This document shows, piece by piece, positions 1 through 6,628 of a stretch of 7,599 bases of DNA. A program made the position numbers and the translations under genes. Numbering within the stretch: the first letter of the stretch is position 1; each line of letters starts with the position of its first letter. The notes below the pieces were generated by a model that saw nothing but the letters and a program-made list of their open reading frames with translations, was not told where the DNA came from and made no database searches. The DNA comes from Verrucomicrobiales bacterium (GTDB taxonomy: Bacteria > Verrucomicrobiota > Verrucomicrobiia > Verrucomicrobiales > DEV007): positions 1 through 7,599 of the forward strand of contig JALRFZ010000567.1 in the NCBI GenBank assembly GCA_023253615.1. The letters are read 5' to 3'.

Positions 1-298
1 GATCCTCGACCAGGGCGACGAACGTCTGATCCAGCCCCGGACAGAGCAGATGCCGCATCTTCCAGAAGTGGTTGTCGTGTGTGTCCCAGGCGCTCTGCAG
101 GTGGTGGAAGTCGTCCCAGAAGACCGTGACGAACCGGCCTCCGGCCTCGATCACCCGCCGTGCCGCGAGCGTCGCCTGGCCGAAGAGGTGCATGCCGTAG
201 CGGTCACGCATCGCGGCCGGCTCCCGCTCGAGGTCGAGCGCCTCACGGGTGCGACCGGACAGCAGCAGTTCGAATGCCTGCCGGTGGCGAATGCAGCC
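1..298 (-). pseudogene. DUF1501 family protein, C-terminal-side fragment (5' part missing, runs off left edge)
   Basis: Reading the minus strand from about 298 down to the edge gives residues characteristic of DUF1501 proteins: HRQAFELLLSGRTREALDL, then EREPAAMRDRYG, HLFGQATLAARRVIEAGGRF and AWDTHDNHFW. DUF1501 proteins are exported alkaline-phosphatase-superfamily proteins common in Planctomycetota and Verrucomicrobiota, often with a Tat signal; their role is poorly defined. A full protein is several hundred residues, so the N-terminal part should lie at higher coordinates. Instead, that DNA encodes dgoK in a different frame, and the DUF1501 frame meets a TGA at 359-361 after only shadow sequence. 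No start codon or RBS belongs to it. The right boundary is approximate (about 289-300). It is either a gene remnant joined to dgoK by rearrangement or half of a chimeric assembly. The family assignment is strong; pseudogene status is inference. Confidence 0.8.
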
Positions 299-1092
299 GG
301 GGAATCCCCGACGAGATGCACGGGGAGATCGTCGGCGTAGTCGAGTGCCTCGCGCAATTCATGACCGATGAGCAGGCCCGAGACGAAACTCCGCACCTCC
401 GAAGGCGCGAGCCGGTCCGCGAGCATGTGGGTGCGGCCGAGGAAAAGCTGATGGAGGAGTCCGCCCGGTAGCGACGATGCCTCGAGGCCGCGGGCAAAGG
501 CTTTGCTCCCGGGATCGGCGGGCGTGCCGTCGCCGCTGATGAGGCTGCCGTGGGTGAGCCGCTCGTAGGCTTCGCCCGTCAGCCAGGTGCGGAAGCCGCG
601 GATCGCGCCATCCTGACAAATCACCCATTTCGAATGTGTGCCCGGCAGGCAGACGACCGCGCCTTCGCGGGGCAGCGATCCGAGCAGTCCCGCGATCTGC
701 GTTTCCTCGCCGCGCATCACGTCCGTGGTGTGGTTGTCAGGATCATCGCATCGCACCCCGGGCACGATGAGAACTTCACCGAAGCTCTCGCATGGCACCG
801 CGACCATGGCCGCGGCGAGATCGGCCACCGAGCAGGGTGCTGACACATAGGGCACCTCGACCCAGCCCTCGCGGGCGCCGATCATGCCGCTCATGAGGAC
901 GCGAGCGTCGGGATGGGTGTGTTTCCAGGCGGCACAGTGCAAGGCGAGGATGGCGTCGCAGTCGCGTCCATCGAGGTGGCGGATACCGTCGGGAGATGCG
1001 GTCGAGGCGACGACTTTTCCCTCCACGACCAGTTTGGCGCGGAAATGGGTCGAGCCCCAATCGACGGCGATGAGGGGAGGAAGGTCTTTCAT
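151..1092 (-). CDS. dgoK: 2-dehydro-3-deoxygalactonokinase, C-terminus replaced by an out-of-frame tail
   Basis: DgoK phosphorylates 2-dehydro-3-deoxygalactonate to its 6-phosphate with ATP in the DeLey-Doudoroff galactonate pathway, in the cytoplasm. The 313-residue reading shows the N-terminal phosphate-binding motif AVDWGST (9-15), SGMIGAREGW (68-77), VMRGEETQ (125-132), LPGTHSKWV (149-157), FRTWLTGE (167-174) and SFVSGLLIGHE (235-245), all matching E. coli DgoK order and spacing. Homology holds to VHLVGDSP (258-265). The last 48 or so residues are Cys/Arg/Ser-rich and unrelated to kinase; they are a frame shadow of DUF1501 sequence. Roughly 30-60 residues of the normal C-terminal end are missing, so activity is doubtful. 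The ATG sits in an ATGA overlap with the stop of the upstream hydrolase gene, suggesting translational coupling; I see no Shine-Dalgarno. No other galactonate genes are visible. Confidence 0.85.
   Translation of the reverse strand: MKDLPPLIAVDWGSTHFRAKLVVEGKVVASTASPDGIRHLDGRDCDAILALHCAAWKHTHPDARVLMSGMIGAREGWVEVPYVSAPCSVADLAAAMVAVPCESFGEVLIVPGVRCDDPDNHTTDVMRGEETQIAGLLGSLPREGAVVCLPGTHSKWVICQDGAIRGFRTWLTGEAYERLTHGSLISGDGTPADPGSKAFARGLEASSLPGGLLHQLFLGRTHMLADRLAPSEVRSFVSGLLIGHELREALDYADDLPVHLVGDSPAAFATGRHSNCCCPVAPVRRSTSSGSRPRCVTATACTSSARRRSRHGG
285..305. other. Junction between dgoK and DUF1501 coding sequence
   Basis: On the minus strand, kinase-like sequence ends in one frame at about position 298, and DUF1501-like sequence begins in another frame at about position 289. 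The transition is therefore confined to about 10 bp, with no spacer and no visible insertion-sequence end. A simple frameshift cannot explain it, because two unrelated families meet. A deletion, a rearrangement or an assembly join are the options. The exact breakpoint cannot be fixed from this sequence alone. Confidence 0.65.
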
Positions 1093-1979
1093 GGAGCAGG
1101 AGCGGTTCGTTTTCCCTCGTCGACAAACGAGATCGCCTGATCCAGCCACGCGGCCGGAGGCGGGCTGTGGCCGTGGCCGGGGATCTCGAAAACACGTGCG
1201 TGGGCAAAACCTTCTTTCTGAAAACCGTTTTCGAAAGCACCGAGGGTATTGGCCCGGTTGAAATCCGTTTCGCCGGTGACGAGGGCGAAGCGGCAGTGTT
1301 TTTTCACGAGCGGCAGGAGGTCCTCGTCGGGCAGATAGCTGAGTCCGTAGACCTTGCCGTCGGGCGCGGTGACATCGGTGTAGAAGTTCACGCCCATGCA
1401 GCAGATCGTGCCGCTGAACATCTCGCCCCAGGCGACTCCGAGCATGCTCGCGACGCGGCTGCCGCCGGAAAAGCCCGAGACATAGACGCGGCGTCCGTCG
1501 ATGGGCAGTTGTAGGCGGACGTTGTGGTTCGCATCGACGGCGAGGCGGATGCGATCGAAGAGGTTGCGCGGATTGCCCGATCGGTTCGCCCCAATGAAGA
1601 CGAGTTGGTGTTTGGTCAGGATTTTCTCCCACTCCTCCGGGATCTGCGGCGTGTCCCCGGCGTGGATCCAGATGAAAAGCCCGAGCGGGGATTTTCCATC
1701 CCAATCCCCGGGCAGGAGGATGCGGTAGCTCTCCTTCGCGACATCGTAGGCCGGCGGATCCTCCGCGGCCATGAGCCGGTAACGGACCTGGATCGGATCG
1801 GCCGATTGCGGCGGAGATTCGCGGAATCGCACCGTGCTCCAGACGCCGGGCTCGAGCTCCGGCAAAGGGCGATCCGGCGACGCCGCTTCCTGCCCGTGGA
1901 GGGCGGTAGCGAGGAGCAGGGCGGAGATGAGGCCGGAAAGCGCTTTCACCGGGCCAGCAAACCCGTTTTTCCCGGCCAT
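1089..1979 (-). CDS. Secreted alpha/beta hydrolase (PHB-depolymerase/feruloyl-esterase-like)
   Basis: A predicted exported serine hydrolase of 296 residues. The N-terminus has a signal peptide: basic start, hydrophobic stretch about 11-27, likely cleavage after ALHG before QEA. The hydrolase core shows the oxyanion-side strand LFIWIHAGDTP (101-111), the nucleophile elbow VSGFSGGSR (167-175, Ser171), a probable acid in VTGETDF (Asp239) and a C-terminal PGHGH (268-271, catalytic His269 or His271). The elbow context resembles PHB depolymerase and feruloyl-esterase-type proteins, but the substrate cannot be read from sequence. I chose the ATG at 1979 because it gives the cleanest signal peptide. 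The in-frame ATG at 2093 would add a polar 38-residue extension and overlap the divergent gene. No clear RBS is visible. The stop overlaps the dgoK start (ATGA), so the two are probably one transcript. Confidence 0.8.
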   Translation of the reverse strand: MAGKNGFAGPVKALSGLISALLLATALHGQEAASPDRPLPELEPGVWSTVRFRESPPQSADPIQVRYRLMAAEDPPAYDVAKESYRILLPGDWDGKSPLGLFIWIHAGDTPQIPEEWEKILTKHQLVFIGANRSGNPRNLFDRIRLAVDANHNVRLQLPIDGRRVYVSGFSGGSRVASMLGVAWGEMFSGTICCMGVNFYTDVTAPDGKVYGLSYLPDEDLLPLVKKHCRFALVTGETDFNRANTLGAFENGFQKEGFAHARVFEIPGHGHSPPPAAWLDQAISFVDEGKRTAPAP

Positions 1980-2077
1980 GGCAAGCCGGGCGTCGGTAAG
2001 GGCGCGGTTGCGCTCGAAAATCCCGCATCCGGAACACAGGCCGCAGTGTAATATCGAAAACTCATTTTCATTGATCG
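1980..2077. promoter_or_regulatory. Divergent intergenic region between hydrolase and hypothetical gene
   Basis: This 98-bp gap separates two outward-facing genes and must carry both promoters if the starts are right. The part next to the plus-strand gene is AT-rich compared with its surroundings. It contains a small dyad, GAAAA-CTCA-TTTTC, at 2056-2069. A TAATAT box at 2049-2054 is a weak -10 candidate for the plus gene, but no -35 lies at proper spacing. Neither start has a Shine-Dalgarno sequence. Confidence 0.4.
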
Positions 2078-2797
2078 ATGGCCGTTTCCCCATCCCTTTC
2101 ACTTCCCGGCACCCTTGCGAAAGGTCTCGCGGCGCTGGCCCTTGTCCTTTCGTTCGCATCGTGGATGGATGGTCAGGAGGCTTCGGTGAAAGAAGATGGC
2201 GTCCTTCCCGCGCCCGTCAGCGAGGAAGACTACAGCGCGTTGAAATCCAGTTCGCCCTTTCTCCGCTCGCTCGATCTTTCGCAGACGCTCAGGCTCACCG
2301 GAGTCGCGCGGATCGAGGGGCAGCTCTACGCGACCTTGGTCGACCGCGAATCGAAAAAGACCCATCTCGTTTCCCAGGCGGCGAATCCGGAAGGTTGGCG
2401 CATGGTCGCGGTCGGGGGCAATCAGGGCGATCTGACCACCGTCACCGCCGAGATCGCGATGGCGAGCGGCGAGGTCTTTGCGGTGCGATATGACGAGCAG
2501 CAGATCAGCCCGCCCGAGCCGCGTCCGGGCGGTCCCGGTGGGGGAGGGGAGATCCGGCGCGATGCCAACGGCCGCCCCCTCTACACGAATTTCCGCGAGG
2601 GTATCTCCGGCGATGGTTTCCGCGGCCCTCCGCCTCCGGAGATGGTGGCCAAGCTCGAGCGCCTCGACGACCAGACCCGCGAGCGTCTCATCCAGGGCAT
2701 CCGCGAATATCGCGACAAGAATCCCAACGTCAGCAGCGAGGAAAGGCAAAAGCTCTTCTCGCGCATGGTGGACGAGGAATTGCGTCGGAGGAGGTGA
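2078..2797 (+). CDS. Secreted hypothetical protein with Pro/Gly linker and charged C-terminal helix
   Basis: I do not recognise a named family. The 239-residue product has a signal peptide (hydrophobic about 14-29, likely cleavage near SWMDG before QEAS). Residues about 58-145 alternate in a beta-rich way (SPFLRSLDLSQTLRLTGVA, then GQLYATLVDRESK). The pattern is loosely like the small periplasmic beta domains of GspC/PilP-type pilus or secretion proteins, but that is only an impression. A Pro/Gly-rich linker (PRPGGPGGGGE, 149-158) follows, then a strongly charged, probably helical end (about 188-239) finishing in RRRR. The ATG at 2078 is chosen for the signal peptide; there is no Shine-Dalgarno. 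It is divergent from the secreted hydrolase and 83 bp before the NHL-repeat gene. The coding call is firm from codon pattern and export signal; function is unknown. Confidence 0.75.
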   Translation: MAVSPSLSLPGTLAKGLAALALVLSFASWMDGQEASVKEDGVLPAPVSEEDYSALKSSSPFLRSLDLSQTLRLTGVARIEGQLYATLVDRESKKTHLVSQAANPEGWRMVAVGGNQGDLTTVTAEIAMASGEVFAVRYDEQQISPPEPRPGGPGGGGEIRRDANGRPLYTNFREGISGDGFRGPPPPEMVAKLERLDDQTRERLIQGIREYRDKNPNVSSEERQKLFSRMVDEELRRRR

Positions 2798-2835
2798 ATT
2801 GATCTTACGGCTGATCCCGCGCACTGATCGCGCCA

Positions 2836-2863
2836 TTTTCCCGTCTCGACATCGCGGGGAAAA
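2836..2863. repeat. Inverted repeat in the gap before the NHL-protein gene
   Basis: TTTTCCC (2836-2842) and GGGAAAA (2857-2863) form a 7-bp stem with a 14-base loop, ending 17 bases before the downstream ATG. Flanking CAT/ATG bases extend it imperfectly. The plus-strand 3' arm is followed by A rather than T, so it is not a classical terminator for the upstream gene. It could be a 5' leader structure or chance. Confidence 0.3.
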
Positions 2864-2880
2864 AATGAGATGCACGCCCC

Positions 2881-3942
2881 ATGCAAAGGAACCGTTTTCT
2901 CTCTGCCCGGACCGCTCCGGGCATCGCTCTCGCCGTGGCCTCGGCCTCGATCTTTTACCTCTCCCAACGTCCGGAACCCGCCCCGACGCCCGCGCCGGAG
3001 TCGGCGACGACCGGCTGGACGATCGGCCCCGACCCTCTGAAGCTCCCCGCCGGGATGCCGGCGATGGGGAACCAGCACGGCGACGTCGCGATCGCTTCGA
3101 ACGGCGACATTTACGTCAGCCTCATGCAGGGTCTCCGCTCGGGCGTGCAGGTGTATGCCGCCGACGGCACCTACCTGCGCAACGTGAAAAACGCCCCGAC
3201 GGATTTCCACGGATTCGTCATTCACAAAGGGGCAGACGGTGAATTCATCTACGGGCCCCAGCTCGGCGCCGGCAAGATCGTGAAACTCACCCTCGGGGGC
3301 GAGGTCGTGATGACCATCCCGGGTGACGCCATTCCCAGGGAACACTGGCAGGTGAATCCCAAGAACCAGCAGGCCGCGCTGCGCCTCACCGGCTGCACCG
3401 TGGCACCGAACGGAGACATCTTCGTCACCGACGGCTACGCCTCCGACCGCGTCCACCGTTTCAATGCGAAAGGCGAATACCTCGCGACCTTTGGTGGCAA
3501 AGCGGCGCCCTACAACTTCAAGACGCTGCACAAGATCGCGATCGACACGCGCTTCGATCCTCCCCGTCTCGTCGGCACGGACCGCGCCAACAACCGCGTC
3601 GTGCATCTCTCGCTCGAGGGTGAACTGATCGGCGAGATCGCGAACGATCTTCTCATGCCCGCCGCCGCGGTGGTGCAGGGCGATCTGCTCGCAGTGGGCG
3701 AGATCAAGGGGCGCGTCACGATCTTCGACAAGGAGAACCGCGTCGTCGCCCGTCTCGGTGAAAACACGAATCCGCAGGAAGTCGGCACGAACAAGATCGA
3801 GCCCGCGCAGTGGAAACCCGGCGTGGTCAACGCCCCCCACGGCGTCGCTTTCAACGCGGCCGGGGATCTTTTCGTCTCCGAATACAGCGTGCATGGACGG
3901 GTGCTGAAATTCGCGAAGGCCGCCGCCGTGGCGCTGCGCTGA
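2881..3942 (+). CDS. NHL-repeat beta-propeller protein, membrane-anchored or exported
   Basis: A 353-residue extracytoplasmic propeller protein. It starts with a basic N-terminus and one hydrophobic segment (about 12-27), then a Pro-rich spacer (PEPAPTPAPE, 31-40), suggesting a signal anchor or uncleaved signal. The body repeats NHL-type blades: HGDVAIASNGDIYVS (66-80), VQVYAADGTYLRN (89-101), LTGCTVAPNGDIFVTD (169-184), VHRFNAKGEYLATFG (191-205), HKIAID (217-222) and APHGVAFNAAGDLFVSEY (318-335), consistent with a six-bladed propeller. Such proteins bind ligands or proteins, and some are lactonases or lyases. I see no diagnostic catalytic metal set, so no enzymatic role is assigned. The ATG at 2881 gives the full anchor; no Shine-Dalgarno is seen. 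It lies between the unknown secreted protein and an MFS transporter on the same strand. Confidence 0.8.
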   Translation: MQRNRFLSARTAPGIALAVASASIFYLSQRPEPAPTPAPESATTGWTIGPDPLKLPAGMPAMGNQHGDVAIASNGDIYVSLMQGLRSGVQVYAADGTYLRNVKNAPTDFHGFVIHKGADGEFIYGPQLGAGKIVKLTLGGEVVMTIPGDAIPREHWQVNPKNQQAALRLTGCTVAPNGDIFVTDGYASDRVHRFNAKGEYLATFGGKAAPYNFKTLHKIAIDTRFDPPRLVGTDRANNRVVHLSLEGELIGEIANDLLMPAAAVVQGDLLAVGEIKGRVTIFDKENRVVARLGENTNPQEVGTNKIEPAQWKPGVVNAPHGVAFNAAGDLFVSEYSVHGRVLKFAKAAAVALR

Positions 3943-3943
3943 G

Positions 3944-3962
3944 AGAGTTTGGCTGCCACTCT
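3944..3962 (+). terminator. Weak hairpin just after the NHL-protein gene stop
   Basis: AGAGT (3944-3948) pairs with ACTCT (3958-3962) around a 9-base loop, starting 2 bases after the stop codon and followed by TGTTG. The stem is short and the T-tract poor. It may help end the transcript, or may be chance. Confidence 0.25.
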
Positions 3963-3965
3963 TGT

Positions 3966-4038
3966 TGCGTCATTCCAGGCTGGGGCCGGGATTCGACCGA
4001 AGTCGAAACCACGTTGAGCCGAAGGAGTGATTGACGCA
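3966..4038. repeat. 73-bp composite imperfect inverted repeat (structured element)
   Basis: The outer arms TGCGTCA (3966-3972) and TGACGCA (4032-4038) are perfect inverted repeats 59 bp apart. Inside them GGCT (3978-3981) matches AGCC (4017-4020). At the centre TTCGAC (3992-3997) and GTCGAA (4002-4007) form a 6-bp stem with a CGAA tetraloop, extendable by GG/CC after one mismatch. The nested dyads share roughly one centre, so the whole could fold as one branched or long hairpin. It lies between the NHL-protein and transporter genes. It could be a REP/MITE-like intergenic repeat, a terminator or attenuator structure, or a regulator site. I find no second copy in the window. Confidence 0.45.
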
Positions 4039-4102
4039 CCTCCCCGGATGCGACAGGATGCGCCGATCCGGGCCGCTCCGGACAACCGATTTGTTTTTTG
4101 AC

Positions 4103-5488
4103 ATGACTGCAACCGCTTCTTCCCTCGATCACGGCCCCTGGTGGCGCGCCCTCACCCCCTATCACTGGTTCGTTTTCGCGATGGCCTCGCTCGCGTGGCT
4201 CTTCGATTGTTTCGACCAGCAGATCTTCATCCTCTACCGGAACGATGCCCTGAAAAACCTGCTGCCCGAAGGCACCGATCCGACCGTGGTGAAGAAGTTC
4301 GGCGGCTACGCGACCTCGATCTTCGTGGCGGGCTGGGCCACGGGCGGCCTCATCTTCGGATCGCTCGGCGACAAGTTCGGACGGGCGAAAATGCTGACGC
4401 TGACGGTGCTGCTCTACTCCGTCTTCACCGGTCTCTCGGCCCTTTCGCAGGGGTGGATTGATTTCGCGGTTTATCGTTTTGTGACCGGTCTTGGCGTCGG
4501 CGGTGTCTTCGGTCTCGCCGTGGCCTTGGTCGCCGACACCCTGCCCGATCACGCCCGCACCGGGGCCCTCGGACTGCTCCAGGCTCTCTCGGCCGCGGGC
4601 AACATCGCCGCGGGTCTCATGAGCATGTGGATCGGCACGCTCATCAAGGGCGGCACCCTGGATCCCGCGACGGCCTGGAAATGGGCCTTCCTCATGGGAG
4701 CGATCCCGGCTTTCCTCTGCGTCTTCATCCAGGTGCGTCTGAAAGAACCCGAGAAGTGGGTGCTGGCCCACGCCCAGAGCAAGGTCAGCGGCAAGGGGAT
4801 GGGATCCTACCGCAGCCTCCTCGGCGAAGCCCGCTGGCGCAAACCCGCGCTGCTCGGGATGATGCTCTGCATCTCCGGCGTGATCGGCCTCTGGGGGATC
4901 GGCTTTTTCTCCCCCGAACTCGTCACCGACGTGATCACGAATTCCCTCCGCGAGAAAGGCATCGCCGATACCGAGATCACGAGCCAGGTGAACCACTGGC
5001 GCGGCATCAACGGGATCGTGCAGAATCTCGGGTCCTTCTTCGGCATGATGGCCTTCGCCTGGCTCGCCCAGCGCACCGGACGCAAGCCCGCCTTCGCCCT
5101 CGCGTTCGTCGGTGCGATGGCCGCGACCTGGAGCTACTTCCAGTTTTTCAGCGGTGTCGGCGACATCTGGATGAGCGCGGTGATGGGTTTCTTCCAGCTC
5201 GCCCTCTTCGGTGGTTTCGCGATCTACCTGCCCGAGCTCTTCCCCACCCGCCTGCGCAGCACGGGCACGAGTTTCTGCTATAACGTGGGGCGCTTCCTCG
5301 CGGCGAGCGGTCCGTTCACGCTGGGTCTTCTGCAGCAGGGACTCGCCGCCGGTGCCACGACGCCCGAGGCGAAACTCGCGGCCTTCCGCGAGGCCTGCCA
5401 ATGGATGAGCCTCATTTTCCTCGTCGGCCTCGTCGCCCTCTTCTTCCTCCATGAGACGAAGGGCAAGCCCCTGCCGGAAGATCATTGA
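4103..5488 (+). CDS. Major facilitator superfamily transporter (sugar/organic-acid porter-like)
   Basis: A 461-residue inner-membrane secondary transporter, of usual MFS length. Hydrophobic stretches suit 12 helices at about 22-40, 69-90, 97-116, 120-142, 155-178, 192-212, 249-270, 305-322, 328-348, 356-378, 394-412 and 433-450, with a cytoplasmic central loop (about 213-248). MFS motif A is clear as GSLGDKFGRAK (86-96) between helices 2 and 3. YLPELFPTRLRSTGTS (375-390) matches the PE-FPTR-R motif after helix 10 in sugar and organic-acid porters. The acidic motif FDCFDQQ in helix 1 (34-40) may contact substrate or protons (inference). The ATG at 4103 begins the protein just before helix 1; an upstream in-frame TTG at 4031 would add 24 polar residues and overlap the inverted-repeat element. 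The secreted hydrolase begins 47 bp downstream, so co-transcription is likely. Substrate unknown. Confidence 0.85.
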   Translation: MTATASSLDHGPWWRALTPYHWFVFAMASLAWLFDCFDQQIFILYRNDALKNLLPEGTDPTVVKKFGGYATSIFVAGWATGGLIFGSLGDKFGRAKMLTLTVLLYSVFTGLSALSQGWIDFAVYRFVTGLGVGGVFGLAVALVADTLPDHARTGALGLLQALSAAGNIAAGLMSMWIGTLIKGGTLDPATAWKWAFLMGAIPAFLCVFIQVRLKEPEKWVLAHAQSKVSGKGMGSYRSLLGEARWRKPALLGMMLCISGVIGLWGIGFFSPELVTDVITNSLREKGIADTEITSQVNHWRGINGIVQNLGSFFGMMAFAWLAQRTGRKPAFALAFVGAMAATWSYFQFFSGVGDIWMSAVMGFFQLALFGGFAIYLPELFPTRLRSTGTSFCYNVGRFLAASGPFTLGLLQQGLAAGATTPEAKLAAFREACQWMSLIFLVGLVALFFLHETKGKPLPEDH

Positions 5489-5535
5489 AACCGAATGGTG
5501 AACACTTCCGTCTGGAGAGGAATCCATTTGTTCTC

Positions 5536-6618
5536 ATGAGATTCCTCTCCTTCTCCCGGCTGCTGTTTCTCCTTGCGTTGTCCGCCCTCGTCCTGCACGC
5601 GCGCGGGCAGAACGTTGTCTCCCGTCTCGAACAGGCGAGCGATGCACAGATCCAGGCCCTGCTCCCGCGCTTTCCCGGCGCGGACGCGAATCGCGACGGC
5701 ACCCTGACGCGCGAGGAGGCGATCGCCTTCGCCCGCACCGCCATGGGGGGCGCGAGTCCCGGCAAGGGCGGCAAGGGGCAGCCGGCACCCGCGCCGACCG
5801 AAGAGGATGTGTCCTACGGTCCGCACGAACGGAACGTGCTCGATTTCTGGAAAGCGGAGGGGGAGGGCGCGCGCCCTCTCGTGATCTTCATCCACGGCGG
5901 AGGGTTCACCGGCGGTGACAAATCCAAATGGCGCGAGGGCGGCGAAATCCCGCGTCTCCTCGAAAACGGCATCTCCTGTGCCGCGATCAACTATCGTTTT
6001 CGGAAGGACGCGCCGATCCAGGAGATCCTGCGCGATGGAGCCCGGGCCGTGCAATTCCTCCGCACCAAGGCCGATGCCTGGAGCCTCGACAAGACGCGTT
6101 TCGCCGGTTTCGGCGGCTCGGCGGGCGCGGGCACCTCGCTCTGGCTCGCGACCCGCGATGATCTCGCCGATCCGCCATCGGAAGATCCGGTGCTGAGGGA
6201 ATCTTCCCGCCTCCAGGCCGCGGTGCTCGTCGCGACCCAGGCGACCTACGATCTCACGAAATGGGAAAGTTTTCTCGGCCCCGCCGATCCCGCGTGGTGG
6301 ACCTCACCCAACGAGGCGGCGGAATTCTATCATTTTACCGAACACGCCGATCTCGCGAAGCCCCAGGCCCTGCCGGTTCTCAAGGAATGCGACATGCTCG
6401 CCTGGATCTCGGAAGGCGATGGCCCGGTCTTTGTAAACAACCGCGGACCGGAAGGCCCCTCGATGAACCGGAATCATTACCTCCACCATCCCGAGCACGC
6501 CCGCCAGATCGAGAGGGCCTGCGAGGCGGCCGGGGTGAAGTGCCTCCTCGCCGGGGAAGGGGGGAATGATCCCATCGCCTTCCTGATCGAGACCTTCAGG
6601 GGAGTCGAGGCGGAGTGA
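5536..6618 (+). CDS. Secreted alpha/beta hydrolase with N-terminal EF-hand
   Basis: A predicted exported esterase-like serine hydrolase of 360 residues. It has a signal peptide (hydrophobic about 8-21, cleavage near HARGQ), then a canonical EF-hand loop DANRDGTLTREE (50-61) with D1, N3, D5, G6 and E12 in place. A low-complexity Gly/Pro linker (71-89) leads to the hydrolase domain: oxyanion motif FIHGGGF (118-124), INYRF (151-155) and nucleophile elbow GFGGSAGAG (191-199, Ser195), as in HSL/BD-FAE-type esterases. The acid may be Asp295 (EGDGPVFV). The usual late His is not obvious: the expected place reads EGGNDP (341-346), and His317/318 in YLHHPEHA are the nearest candidates, so the triad may be atypical. 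The ATG at 5536 gives a clean signal peptide, whereas the in-frame TTG at 5485 overlapping the transporter stop would bury it. Co-transcription with the transporter is likely. Confidence 0.82.
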   Translation: MRFLSFSRLLFLLALSALVLHARGQNVVSRLEQASDAQIQALLPRFPGADANRDGTLTREEAIAFARTAMGGASPGKGGKGQPAPAPTEEDVSYGPHERNVLDFWKAEGEGARPLVIFIHGGGFTGGDKSKWREGGEIPRLLENGISCAAINYRFRKDAPIQEILRDGARAVQFLRTKADAWSLDKTRFAGFGGSAGAGTSLWLATRDDLADPPSEDPVLRESSRLQAAVLVATQATYDLTKWESFLGPADPAWWTSPNEAAEFYHFTEHADLAKPQALPVLKECDMLAWISEGDGPVFVNNRGPEGPSMNRNHYLHHPEHARQIERACEAAGVKCLLAGEGGNDPIAFLIETFRGVEAE

Positions 6619-6628
6619 GGCGCGGTGG

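Noticed and set aside
1093..2037. Long in-frame upstream extension of the dgoK reading frame
   Set aside because: The extension is Arg/Pro-rich and antisense or alternate-frame to the hydrolase. The kinase begins properly at MKDLPPLIAVDWGST (ATG at 1092).
2787..2801. Strong Shine-Dalgarno-like GGAGGAGGTGA followed by a TTG
   Set aside because: These bases encode the terminal Arg run and stop of the hypothetical protein. The TTG-initiated frame only shadows the NHL-protein gene in another frame, with Arg-rich, motif-free sequence.
2581..3894. A 437-codon minus-strand open frame opposite the NHL-protein gene
   Set aside because: The plus strand carries repeated NHL blades and an export signal. 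The minus reading is Val/Asp/Gly/Arg-rich with no motif and overlaps the preceding gene.
3979..4006. Minus-strand stretch GGTCGAATCCC resembling a tRNA T-arm
   Set aside because: It is part of the central TTCGAC/GTCGAA hairpin. No anticodon arm, D-arm or matching acceptor arm is found around it.
4031..4102. Upstream TTG start for the transporter
   Set aside because: It would add a polar 24-residue extension (MTHLPGCDRMRR) that overlaps the inverted-repeat element. MFS proteins normally start shortly before helix 1, as the ATG at 4103 does.
3851..5527. A 558-codon minus-strand open frame opposite the transporter gene
   Set aside because: It is antisense to a clear MFS gene with helices and motif A. 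Its product is a Glu/Gly/His-rich composition typical of antisense reading in high-GC DNA, with no recognisable domain.
5485..5535. TTG start overlapping the transporter stop for the EF-hand hydrolase
   Set aside because: It would place 17 polar residues before the signal peptide. The ATG at 5536 gives a normal export signal.
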